DNA of 18,898 nucleotides from JAQBDA01 sp041301185 (GTDB taxonomy: Bacteria > Chloroflexota > Anaerolineae > Anaerolineales > UBA4823): NCBI GenBank assembly GCA_041301185.1, contig JBFYSV010000284.1:1-18898 (forward strand), read 5' to 3'. The notes below the pieces were generated by a model. The model was not told the DNA's origin. It ran no database searches and saw nothing but the letters and a program-made list of their open reading frames with translations. Positions 8,037 through 15,101 of this stretch are shown piece after piece (within the stretch, counting starts at the first letter, position 1; each line of letters begins with the position of its first letter). Both the position numbers and the translations under genes were made by a program.

Positions 8037-9230
8037 TCAGCAGCTCCCTGCCTGGGGCTGGTCTGGCCAGGCGATCACTACAATTGGGCGGCCGCGCAGG
8101 TGCGTCAGGAAGACCACGCGCTCAGCCTCCCCGCTCAAGCGCAGGTCTCGGATGAGCGTCTCGGGCTGCAATGGCGAGCCGCGTTTCTTGACGGTCAGCC
8201 TGCCAACATTCCGCTGGCGCAAATAGGCGCGCAGCTTCTTCAATCCAAACGGAAACCAGCTCTCCACCACCCACGCCCGGGCAAAAGGCGTGGGTTGGTA
8301 TTGGTCTGCGGTCAGGTAGGCGATATCCGCATCGAGCTGGGCAGCTCCCAGGCTGGCGCCCAGCACCTGAACCAGCCCAGCCCGGAGGACAGATGGGTCG
8401 GGTTCGTAGATATATGCGCCAGGCTCGCGCAGGTCTAACCCACCCACCGGATCAGTGACCAGGCAGTTCGCCCCGGGTAGGACTGTCGCCCGCCGGGAGA
8501 CTGTTCCCAGCGGTCCAAACCACAAGACAGCCTCTTTGAGCTCGCCATCCAGCGAGATGAACTCCACCTCTGCCGGGTAACCTGCCAGCTCGCGCAGATC
8601 CACACCGGGAGAGATCTTCACCCCAATCGCTGGGGTGTGCACCCGCCAGCTTTCCAATACCTTCAATGGAGGCTGGTAATCGCGCACTGAGTAGATACGC
8701 CGTCCCTGTCTGCGCCGGGCTGGGTCAAAGAACAGGGCGGTATTGTCTGGCAAACAGACCGGCAAGGGGGCTGCCAGGTCAGATTGCAGGAACGTCGCCC
8801 GTTCTCCCAAACCCAGCGCGCTCAGGTTGGCGCGCCCCAGCGCCAGGCGTAGCGGATCGCGGTCAACCCCGATGGTCGGTGCGACCTGGGCCAGCGCCAG
8901 CGTATCGCCTCCTATGGAGCAACCCAGGTCGAGCAGCAGGTCGAATGGGGTAAAGCGCCGGGCGCGGTATTCAGCCACCATCCAGGAAGAAGCCTGCTCC
9001 AAAGCTTCTCGCACCAGGTAAAGCTGGTTTGCGAATGGAAATTTTACGGCTGCTTCAGCGCGCAAGATCGCCACTTCCAGGGCAGCATGTGCCAGGTCTG
9101 GGGGAAACTTGCGGCTGAGTTCCTGGAAATGGCGCAGATAGTTCACTTCACGCGGCTCTAAGAGCATCGCGGCCTGTAGAGCTTGCTGCCCTGCTGGCGC
9201 CAGCAAGGCGTTGAGTTGGCTCACATCCAT
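8037..9230 (-). CDS. Class I SAM methyltransferase with THUMP-like C-terminal domain
   Basis: A 397-residue protein. After an alpha-helical N-terminal region, a Rossmann methyltransferase core shows motif I DLGCSIGGD (101-109), the acidic GVDRDPLRLALGRAN (121-135) and FFDPARR (167-173). The element YIYEPDPSVLRAGLV (about 273-287) and the tail from about 325 (FPFGLKKLRAYLRQRNVGRL, then VKKRG) match the THUMP-like domain methyltransferase family. THUMP-type domains bind RNA, so an RNA substrate is likely by analogy, but the family's target is not known to me. The ATG at 9230 has no Shine-Dalgarno. A TACAAT exactly 6 nt before it suggests a leaderless message separate from the upstream oxidoreductase gene, which ends 49 nt away. 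It converges with the phosphoribosyltransferase gene. Confidence 0.87.
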   Translation of the reverse strand: MDVSQLNALLAPAGQQALQAAMLLEPREVNYLRHFQELSRKFPPDLAHAALEVAILRAEAAVKFPFANQLYLVREALEQASSWMVAEYRARRFTPFDLLLDLGCSIGGDTLALAQVAPTIGVDRDPLRLALGRANLSALGLGERATFLQSDLAAPLPVCLPDNTALFFDPARRRQGRRIYSVRDYQPPLKVLESWRVHTPAIGVKISPGVDLRELAGYPAEVEFISLDGELKEAVLWFGPLGTVSRRATVLPGANCLVTDPVGGLDLREPGAYIYEPDPSVLRAGLVQVLGASLGAAQLDADIAYLTADQYQPTPFARAWVVESWFPFGLKKLRAYLRQRNVGRLTVKKRGSPLQPETLIRDLRLSGEAERVVFLTHLRGRPIVVIAWPDQPQAGSC

Positions 9231-9236
9231 GGGTTA

Positions 9237-9242
9237 ATTGTA
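9237..9242 (-). promoter_or_regulatory. -10 box for a probable leaderless mRNA (methyltransferase gene)
   Basis: TACAAT on the complement is followed by six bases (TAACCC) and then the ATG at 9230. With the usual 6-7 nt between the -10 and the first transcribed base, the message would start at or within a base of the ATG. A TTGCGC at 9264-9269 is 21 bp away, too far to be a convincing -35. Confidence 0.5.
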
Positions 9243-9279
9243 GCATCCCCCGTTGCCAGAGGCGCGCAATGCCAGGGTT

Positions 9280-10584
9280 CTAAGCGGCGTCTTGACCAAG
9301 CATGATCCGGGCTGCTTTCCTGCCAATCTCCACTGCGAAATTGGTGCCGCGGTCCCAGGGATAGACCTGGCTCATGCTGGCAAAATACAAGCCGGAGATA
9401 GGGGTCTGGATGGGTGGGATGTTGCGGGAGTGGTTCAGCAGAGGCACGGGCTGGGCGTAAGCGGTTCGAAAGCACCAGGCGTTGCGCACCCACTCGGGCG
9501 TAAAGGCAGGGTTGAAGCGCGCCAGGGTGGGCAAGAATCTCTCCAGCAGCTCGTCTTTGCTCAGGCTGAAATACTCGTGATCGGTTTCCAGGTAATCGCC
9601 GGCATAGACAATATGGTCTCCCCCAAAATTCTCGGGGGATAGAAAGTTGGTATGCTCAACCAGGGCCAGGAATGGGAAGCCAGCCGACTTGGGCAGGTTG
9701 TACCAGTAATAGCCCTCCTGGGAGAGACGCTGCTTCAGCGCCAGCACCATCACCACCGCCCCCATGCTCTTCAGCTCCAGCAGCCCTTGCAGGTAATTGG
9801 CGGAAAGCGCCGGGGCCAGGCGAGCCAGTAAGCCGGGCGAGGTGGTCGCCAGGCATTGGTCGAATGGCTGCCATCCGGCAGTAGTCGCCAGTTGGATGGC
9901 ACCGCCAGGCAAGCTTTCGATCTTCTCGATCGGGGTGGAAAGGCGGATATCCACTCCCATCTGGCGTAACCGCCCGGCAAACGCATCCGCAAAGGCCTGG
10001 AATCCACCCTGGAATGTGCCCAAACGCGTGGTGCGCGCCTTGAGCCGCGCCCACATCCAGGCCATATTGACCTGCCCGGCGTAACGCTCGCCGAACTTGC
10101 CGATCATCAGCGGTTGCCACATCAGCTCATATACCGCATCGCCAGCCCACTTGCGCATCCAGGCTTCCACCGTGCTGCGCTCCAGCGCCTGCCAGTTGGG
10201 TGTCAGGCGCAAGTAGAGACCTACCAGCCCGAAACGCAGCTTGTTCACCCCCCACCCCAAACCGGGGAATTTCAGCGCGGCAAGAATCGAATCAAACGGG
10301 TAGAATTTTCCCTGGTAATACATCACGGTGTACGGACGGGGGAATAGGACGCGGTCACTCCAACCCAGCTCATCGATCAACCCCAGGATATGCCGGTCGG
10401 TCTGAAACCAGTGGTGGTAATATTTTTCCACCGACCAATTCCAGTGCGGCTCTTTGAAGCCGGATGCCAACCCGCCGGCAAAATCGGTAGCTTCGAAAAT
10501 TGTCACCTGATGACCGGCCCGAGCCAGATCATACGCTGCCGCCATGCCTGCCATGCCTGCGCCCAAGACAGCAACCTGTTTCAA
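9280..10584 (-). CDS. FAD/NAD(P)-dependent oxidoreductase (amine-oxidase fold)
   Basis: A 434-residue flavoprotein counted from a TTG at 10584. It opens with the dinucleotide-binding motif VAVLGAGMAGMAAAYDLARA (GAGMAG at 8-13) followed by HQVTIFEATDFAGGLASGF, as in protoporphyrinogen-oxidase/amine-oxidase and UDP-galactopyranose-mutase-like proteins. A C-terminal FAD-contact segment is GLYFASMSQVYPWDRG. The TTG start is chosen because GGAGGT lies 6 nt upstream and the TTG overlaps the TGA stop of the preceding gene (TTGA). The longer reading from 10674 adds 30 residues ahead of the Rossmann motif and is unlikely. The coupled flippase-like gene suggests a role on a lipid or glycolipid intermediate in the membrane, but the substrate is unknown. 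Confidence 0.87.
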   Translation of the reverse strand: MKQVAVLGAGMAGMAAAYDLARAGHQVTIFEATDFAGGLASGFKEPHWNWSVEKYYHHWFQTDRHILGLIDELGWSDRVLFPRPYTVMYYQGKFYPFDSILAALKFPGLGWGVNKLRFGLVGLYLRLTPNWQALERSTVEAWMRKWAGDAVYELMWQPLMIGKFGERYAGQVNMAWMWARLKARTTRLGTFQGGFQAFADAFAGRLRQMGVDIRLSTPIEKIESLPGGAIQLATTAGWQPFDQCLATTSPGLLARLAPALSANYLQGLLELKSMGAVVMVLALKQRLSQEGYYWYNLPKSAGFPFLALVEHTNFLSPENFGGDHIVYAGDYLETDHEYFSLSKDELLERFLPTLARFNPAFTPEWVRNAWCFRTAYAQPVPLLNHSRNIPPIQTPISGLYFASMSQVYPWDRGTNFAVEIGRKAARIMLGQDAA

Positions 10585-11600
10585 CGATCGACCTCCAGCT
10601 TTTCCATCCCCGGTTGATAATGGACGCCCTCGCGTAAGAAGTAATACGCCCCCAGGGCTGTTATTGGAACCCATAAGGCAATATGCAGCACAAGGGTGTA
10701 AGCTGCAGCAGTGGCTTTTGCCACGTTATAAGCAGTCAAAACGGCTATACCGGGTGCGTCGAAGGTGCCCACGTAGCCCGGAGCAGATGGTATGGTGGTG
10801 GCGAGATTGACAATGCCATTCATCAACATCAGGGCGAAGAAGCTGACCTCAAACGGGAAAGCATGCATCACGAACCAGTACTTCCACGTCTCCAGCAGCC
10901 AGATCACCACCGAGGTAAGGAAGACCATCAGTGCGTCCTTAGGAGAGCGCAGCGCCCCCAACCCACCCAGGAACTTATCCACCAGGCTTAAAACCTTATC
11001 TTGAAAACGGTGCGGCAACAGGCGTTTCACCAGGGATGAAGCCAGGCTGTAAGCACGCTGCGGGAACATGGCTGCCAGCAGAAAGACCAACAAAGCGCCA
11101 AAAAAGGCCACCGTGCCCCATAGAGCAACGGTCTGGATGCTGCCCACAAATCCCGAATCAGCTGTCAGGCGAGCCAACTCGGGCAGGTTGAGGAAAACGA
11201 ACCCCAGCATCACCACCCCATCGAAAATGCGCTCTACAATAATGGTCGCCAGAGAGGTGGAGAATGGCACGCCTTCTTTGCTTTTTAGAAAGAGGGCTCG
11301 GAACACTTCGCCGGCCCGCGCCGGATAGATATTATTGCCCATGTAGCCAATGGCAACAATCGGGAACATCCGGCGGGTGGGGATTGATTTCACCGGGCGA
11401 ATCAAATAATGCCAGCGCCAGGCGCGTACCCACACTGCCACAAAGTAGACTGCAACCCCAGGGAGCAACCAGATATAGTTAGCCCCCTGCAGGGCGGCTC
11501 CTAAATCCTTTACCCCCAGGCCGCGCAGTGCAAAATACAAAAACACAAGGCTGATTACCAGCCCAAGCCAAAATTGCCAGCGTTTTAAAGCACTCTTCAT
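10581..11600 (-). CDS. Flippase-like / LPG-synthase transmembrane-domain protein (UPF0104 family)
   Basis: A 339-residue integral membrane protein from the ATG at 11600, with about eight hydrophobic segments. Family hallmarks are NIYPARAGEVFRALFLKSKE (90-109) and IIVERIFDGVVMLG (about 120-133), as in the lysylphosphatidylglycerol synthase transmembrane region (UPF0104, AglD/YbhN-like). Lacking a cytosolic catalytic domain, such proteins are thought to move or help modify lipid-linked molecules. The start could also be a TTG at 11618, adding FEFNQ ahead of the ATG; the ATG form looks more natural (MKSALKRWQFWLG) but neither has a clear ribosome binding site. Its TGA overlaps the TTG start of the FAD oxidoreductase, so the two are translationally coupled. 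It is divergent from the TolB-like gene across about 75 bp. Confidence 0.85.
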   Translation of the reverse strand: MKSALKRWQFWLGLVISLVFLYFALRGLGVKDLGAALQGANYIWLLPGVAVYFVAVWVRAWRWHYLIRPVKSIPTRRMFPIVAIGYMGNNIYPARAGEVFRALFLKSKEGVPFSTSLATIIVERIFDGVVMLGFVFLNLPELARLTADSGFVGSIQTVALWGTVAFFGALLVFLLAAMFPQRAYSLASSLVKRLLPHRFQDKVLSLVDKFLGGLGALRSPKDALMVFLTSVVIWLLETWKYWFVMHAFPFEVSFFALMLMNGIVNLATTIPSAPGYVGTFDAPGIAVLTAYNVAKATAAAYTLVLHIALWVPITALGAYYFLREGVHYQPGMEKLEVDR

Positions 11601-11662
11601 TTGGTTAAATTCGAACAAAACCCATCTCTACTCATTTAGAGCAACCGATCAGGCAGCCCGAT

Positions 11663-11668
11663 TATAAT
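11663..11668 (+). promoter_or_regulatory. -10 box for a probable leaderless mRNA (TolB-like gene)
   Basis: A perfect TATAAT is followed by six bases (ACCATC) and then the ATG at 11675, with no Shine-Dalgarno. The spacing puts the first transcribed base at or within a base of the start codon. No clear -35 is seen; TTTAGA at 11635-11640 is 22 bp away. Confidence 0.55.
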
Positions 11669-11674
11669 ACCATC

Positions 11675-13078
11675 ATGCACAGGCGCCGTATAGTGGTCAT
11701 CTTAATCTGTATGATCGTGATCGTCCTGGCAGGTCTGGCTTATCTATGGAGCCTGCCAAGGGTAATCGAAGTGGAACCTGCACAGGGCACTGATCCCGTC
11801 GCGACGGGCGCTCCGTTGGTCATCCACTTCTCTCGCCCCATGCAGGCAGACAGTGTCCTGGAGAAGCTGACCAGCGAGCCGCCCAGGAGCGGCGAGATCA
11901 CCTGGGATGGGAACACCCTGATTTTTACACCTGAGCAGCCCTGGCCCAACGGTCAGGTGGTAAGCGTTCAGTTGGAGGCAGGCGCCAGGGCAGCGGACTT
12001 TCCCTTTGGCGCCACCCGCCAGGCGACAAGCTGGTCGTTCACCATCGGGCACCCCAGGATCGTTTATCTTTATCCAGCCGACGCCCCCGCCGAGCTCTAC
12101 CTGCTGGACCCCAAAAACGGAGAAATCCAGCAGCTAAGCGACGCGCCAGGTACGATCCTGGATTACAGCGTCAATGCAACCGGTTCGGCAATTTACTATA
12201 ACACCAGCCTGGGAGACGGCGGCAGTAGTATCTACCGCATGGACCGCCTGACAGGCGAAACCCAGCTCTTGCTCAGCTGCCCTGAAGCCCTCTGCCGCTA
12301 CTCCCAGATCTCGCCGCAGGAGGATTACCTGGCTTACGAACGCACCGCCCTGGCAAGAGCAGGCGAAGCCAACAAGCCCCAGGTCTGGCTGATGTCGCTG
12401 ATCGTCTCAGGTGGAGACGATGGCTCAATCGAGTTTGGGGAGCCATTCCTGGCAGCTGGCGACCATAAGACCCAGCAACCTCACTGGACGCCAACCGGAC
12501 TGCTTACCTTCTACGATTACAATCGCTCAGAATTTGTTGTCCAGGTGCCCCAGGGCGAGGAGGTCGCTCGCTTCCCAAGCCAGACTGGTTTCCCCGGCGC
12601 ATGGGATCCGGCAGGTCAAGAGTATGTCATCCCAGAGATCTATCTCAACGAGATCGCCGATCCCGAGATCCTGACTGACCTGGAGTCGGTGCCCAGCAGC
12701 CGGCTGCTCAAATACAACCTGGATGGAAGCATGCAAGACCTGACCCAGGTGGACTATGTAGAAGACAGCTCGCCAGCTTTTTCTCCGGACGGGGATAAAC
12801 TGGCGTTTGCCCGCAAGTTTCTGGATATCACTCGCTGGACGCCTGGCAGGCAAATCTGGCTGATGAGTGCTGATGGTGAACAATCAGTCGCCATCACCCA
12901 GGAGCCATATTTCAACCATTATGACTTGGTGTGGAGCCCGGATGGCGCCCAGGTCGCCTACGTGCGCTTCAATAAAGATTCGCTCATCGACCCGCCTGAG
13001 TTGTGGTTGATGAGGGCGGATGGCAGCGGTGCGACCCGCCTGATCAGCGGCGGCTACTCCCCCCAATGGATCCCCTGA
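11675..13078 (+). CDS. Membrane-anchored Ig-like/TolB-type propeller protein
   Basis: A 467-residue protein. Residues about 5-27 are a hydrophobic N-terminal anchor after a basic MHRRR. Residues about 28-125 look like an SbsA/Big_5-type Ig-like domain (VIEVEPAQGTDPV, VIHFSRPMQADSV, ITWDGNTLIFTPEQPW). The rest carries repeats of the PD40/TolB beta-propeller type: SPAFSPDGDKLAFAR (about 368-382), LVWSPDGAQVAYVRF and the LWLMRADGSGATRL class. No catalytic residues are recognisable, so it is probably an extracytoplasmic binding or scaffold protein. It has its own -10 box directly upstream, and the LysM protein follows 77 nt downstream with another. Function is not known; the domain reading is fairly sure. 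Confidence 0.82.
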   Translation: MHRRRIVVILICMIVIVLAGLAYLWSLPRVIEVEPAQGTDPVATGAPLVIHFSRPMQADSVLEKLTSEPPRSGEITWDGNTLIFTPEQPWPNGQVVSVQLEAGARAADFPFGATRQATSWSFTIGHPRIVYLYPADAPAELYLLDPKNGEIQQLSDAPGTILDYSVNATGSAIYYNTSLGDGGSSIYRMDRLTGETQLLLSCPEALCRYSQISPQEDYLAYERTALARAGEANKPQVWLMSLIVSGGDDGSIEFGEPFLAAGDHKTQQPHWTPTGLLTFYDYNRSEFVVQVPQGEEVARFPSQTGFPGAWDPAGQEYVIPEIYLNEIADPEILTDLESVPSSRLLKYNLDGSMQDLTQVDYVEDSSPAFSPDGDKLAFARKFLDITRWTPGRQIWLMSADGEQSVAITQEPYFNHYDLVWSPDGAQVAYVRFNKDSLIDPPELWLMRADGSGATRLISGGYSPQWIP

Positions 13079-13143
13079 CAAGCGGAGACCGGAGCGCAGC
13101 TTTCAGGATTTCTCTGCCTTTACAAAACATGGAAAAAATCGGG

Positions 13144-13149
13144 TAAAAT
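13144..13149 (+). promoter_or_regulatory. -10 box for a probable leaderless mRNA (LysM gene)
   Basis: TAAAAT is followed by six bases (CAGCGT) and the ATG at 13156, with no Shine-Dalgarno in between. A TTTACA at 13119-13124 lies 19 bp upstream and may be the -35 box. The geometry is the same as in front of 11675 and 9230. Confidence 0.5.
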
Positions 13150-13155
13150 CAGCGT

Positions 13156-13911
13156 ATGAGCGAAAAAGAGAATCCCCAAAATGTGATTGACTCGTACCGC
13201 AAGCGCCAGCAGACGGCTCAAAAAGCGCCCTTAATCCTGGGCATTGCGGCAGTCCTGCTGGTGATTGGAGCGGCTGCACTTATCTTCTGGTTGCTCAGCG
13301 ATGGGACCACCTCCATCTCTCTATTTGCGACCGCTACTGCCACCCCCACCGAGACGGCAACCCCTACCGCCACTGCCACTCAGACTGCCACCGCCACTCA
13401 GACTGCCACACCCACTGAAACTCCCACCGAGACGCTGACCCCAACCCCGAGCGGGCCTTTTACCTATGAGGTGGTGCAGGATGACACTATTTTCGGTATC
13501 GCTGAGCGTTTCAACGTCGATCCATTCCTGTTGATGTCTATCAATAACATCGACCCCGCTAACCCGGTGATCGACATCGGCGACCAGCTGACCATCCCAG
13601 GACCGGATACCGAGCTGCCCACAGAAACTCCCTTGCCGGATACGGTACGCCCGGGGACAAAGATCGAGTATTTCGTCAAACCTGGAGAAACGCTAGCGAT
13701 TATCGCTGAGAAATTCTTGAGCACGATCGAATCGCTTCTCGAAGAAAACCAGTTGGAGAACCAGAACGAGATTTTCGTGGGCCAGAAGCTGATCGTGGTT
13801 GTCAGGCTGGTCACGCCGGTGCCGACCTCCTCGCCTGCACCGCCCACCGCAACCGGTGGAGCGCAGACCACTCTACCCACAGAGACGCTCACGCCAACTG
13901 TTACTCCTTAA
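13156..13911 (+). CDS. Membrane-anchored double-LysM protein with Thr-rich linker
   Basis: A 251-residue protein. It has a polar N-terminus, one membrane helix at about 24-47 and a Thr/Pro/Ala-rich linker (56-99) of TATPTET-like units. LysM domain 1 is at about 103-147 (YEVVQDDTIFGIAERFNVD...GDQLTIP), a second Pro/Thr spacer follows, LysM domain 2 is at about 171-214 (YFVKPGETLAIIAEKFL...VGQKLIVV), and the protein ends in a Thr/Pro tail. LysM domains bind N-acetylglucosamine-containing glycans such as peptidoglycan. With no catalytic domain, this protein may tether envelope material or present its domains outside the membrane. The linker could be O-glycosylated, which is inference. It is closed by a strong terminator at 13935-13970. 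Confidence 0.9.
   Translation: MSEKENPQNVIDSYRKRQQTAQKAPLILGIAAVLLVIGAAALIFWLLSDGTTSISLFATATATPTETATPTATATQTATATQTATPTETPTETLTPTPSGPFTYEVVQDDTIFGIAERFNVDPFLLMSINNIDPANPVIDIGDQLTIPGPDTELPTETPLPDTVRPGTKIEYFVKPGETLAIIAEKFLSTIESLLEENQLENQNEIFVGQKLIVVVRLVTPVPTSSPAPPTATGGAQTTLPTETLTPTVTP
13375..13410 (+). repeat. 18-bp tandem repeat, two copies, in the LysM linker
   Basis: The unit GCCACTCAGACTGCCACC (13375-13392) is repeated at 13393-13410 with one difference at the last base (A for C). It encodes ATQTAT twice in frame within the Thr-rich linker. Copy number changes by slippage would lengthen or shorten the linker without a frameshift. Confidence 0.85.
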
Positions 13912-13934
13912 ATTACATCCTTCATTAATACCTT

Positions 13935-13970
13935 AAAGGCAGGCCGGTGAGAATCGCCTGCCTTTTTTAT
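13935..13970 (+). terminator. Rho-independent terminator after the LysM gene
   Basis: A seven-base-pair G+C-rich stem GGCAGGC (13938-13944) / GCCTGCC (13956-13962) with an 11-nt loop is extended by AAA/TTT pairs and followed by a run of six T (13963-13968). It sits 24 nt after the LysM stop codon and separates that gene from the zinc operon promoter. Confidence 0.88.
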
Positions 13971-14018
13971 TATCAGTTTTCCTGCCGGTTCCGGTGGGGG
14001 AATCGCATACCGACCAGA

Positions 14019-14046
14019 TTGACAAGTTGGTGGTTGGTATTATAAT
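14019..14046 (+). promoter_or_regulatory. Consensus-type promoter of the zinc-uptake operon
   Basis: A -35 TTGACA (14019-14024) and a -10 TATAAT (14041-14046) are separated by 16 bp, both hexamers matching the housekeeping sigma factor consensus exactly. Transcription should begin at about 14053, giving a leader of roughly 40 nt before the ATG at 14095. Such a strong promoter is typical of a gene controlled by a repressor, and the palindromic operator overlaps its -10. Confidence 0.85.
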
Positions 14047-14064
14047 GAAAATGATTTTCATTAT
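14042..14064. promoter_or_regulatory. Zur-box-like operator (23-bp perfect palindrome)
   Basis: The half-site ATAATGAAAAT (14042-14052), a central G (14053), and its exact complement ATTTTCATTAT (14054-14064) form an 11-1-11 inverted repeat. The core TGAAAATGATTTTCA is the type reported for actinobacterial Zur (FurB) and is related to Fur boxes. It covers the -10 box and the predicted transcription start of an operon encoding a metal ABC transporter and a Fur-family regulator, so repression by occlusion, released when zinc is scarce, is the simplest reading. An iron-responsive Fur site cannot be excluded from sequence alone. Confidence 0.83.
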
Positions 14065-14094
14065 CTTTATGATCCAGAACTACAGGAATAGCCC

Positions 14095-15054
14095 ATGAAT
14101 AAATCCTTTTTCGCATTACTGGCCGGGCTGGTACTGGTTGCTCTGCTACTCACCGCATGCAGCAGCAGTAATCAAAGCAGCCTTCCACGATCTGGCAACC
14201 TTAAGGTTGTCGCCAGTACCAGCCTCATCGGAGATGTCGTTCGCAATGTCGGCGGCGAGGCGGTGGAGTTAACTGTTCTTATCCCCGCTGGCAGCGACCC
14301 GCATACATTCGAGCCGCGCCCCCAGGATATCGCTGCCCTGTCTGACGCCGATATCGTTTTCATCAACGGCCTGGACCTGGAGGAAGCGCTTGAGCCGGCT
14401 TTGGATGCCAACGTCAAAGGTATATTGGTAGAAGTATCCGACGGAATCGAGGTGCTTCCATTTCAGGATGAGCACGAGGCTGAAGCCGAAGAACAAGCCC
14501 CTGAGGAAGAAGATCACGCCCACGCAACTGGCGACCCACACACCTGGATGGATCCCAATAACGTCATCGTCTGGACCCAGAACATTGCCACTGCACTCTC
14601 CCAGACCGATCCCGCCAATGCCAGCAAATACCAGTCTAATGCCGATGCCTATATCGCTGAGCTGCGCCAGCTGGACGGCTGGATCCGCCAGCAGGTAGAG
14701 CAATTGCCTGCCAACCAGCGCAAGCTGGTCACTGACCACGCTGTATTCGCCTATTTCGCTGAGCAGTACGGGTTTGAGCAGGTAGGATTGATCGTTCCTG
14801 CCCTGAGCACCAATGCCGCTCCGTCGGCAAAAGAGCTTGCCGGGCTGGTAGATCAGATCCGCTCATCAGGGATACCTGCCATATTTGTCGGCACGACCGT
14901 CAATCCGGCGCTGTCTGAACAGGTAGCCAGCGATACCGGCGCAAAGCTGGTTTTTGTGTACACCGGCTCGCTTGGCGAAGCGGGTAGCCCGGTGGATAGT
15001 TATATCAAGTTCATGCGCAGTAATGTGTCTGCCATCGTGGATGCTCTAAAATGA
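14095..15054 (+). CDS. znuA: Zinc/manganese ABC transporter substrate-binding lipoprotein
   Basis: A 319-residue cluster A-I (ZnuA/TroA-like) binding protein. It has a lipoprotein signal with lipobox LTAC (Cys22). Metal ligands by family position are H70 in SDPHTFEP, H149 in DPHTWMDP and H215 in TDHAVFAYFAEQYG; a His rather than Glu at the third position is usual for zinc-type proteins. An acidic, slightly His-rich loop lies at about 125-147, shorter than in many ZnuA proteins. At the place where the family often has an Asp (YTDSL) this protein reads YTGSLG, so the fourth ligand appears missing. It captures the metal outside the membrane and delivers it to the ZnuB/ZnuC-like transporter encoded next. 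AGGAA precedes the ATG. It is the first gene of the operon, under the Zur-like operator. The zinc assignment is well supported by context, not proven. Confidence 0.92.
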   Translation: MNKSFFALLAGLVLVALLLTACSSSNQSSLPRSGNLKVVASTSLIGDVVRNVGGEAVELTVLIPAGSDPHTFEPRPQDIAALSDADIVFINGLDLEEALEPALDANVKGILVEVSDGIEVLPFQDEHEAEAEEQAPEEEDHAHATGDPHTWMDPNNVIVWTQNIATALSQTDPANASKYQSNADAYIAELRQLDGWIRQQVEQLPANQRKLVTDHAVFAYFAEQYGFEQVGLIVPALSTNAAPSAKELAGLVDQIRSSGIPAIFVGTTVNPALSEQVASDTGAKLVFVYTGSLGEAGSPVDSYIKFMRSNVSAIVDALK

Positions 15055-15101
15055 TTCCTCTCATGATCACGTTAGACAGTACAAAGGGTTAGGAAGATAA
15101 G

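Noticed and set aside
10585..10674. N-terminal extension of the FAD oxidoreductase to 10674
   Set aside because: The 30 added residues precede a Rossmann motif that normally sits at the very N-terminus, overlap the upstream gene, and the TTG at 10584 has a good ribosome binding site.
13321..13460. Possible CRISPR-like or minisatellite array
   Set aside because: The repeats are short, in frame and coding for a Thr/Pro linker; there are no spacers and no cas genes nearby.
13464..13892. Minus-strand frame of 142 codons opposite the LysM gene
   Set aside because: The LysM frame has clear domains; the antisense translation is Ser/Val-rich low complexity caused by the Thr/Pro codons on the other strand.
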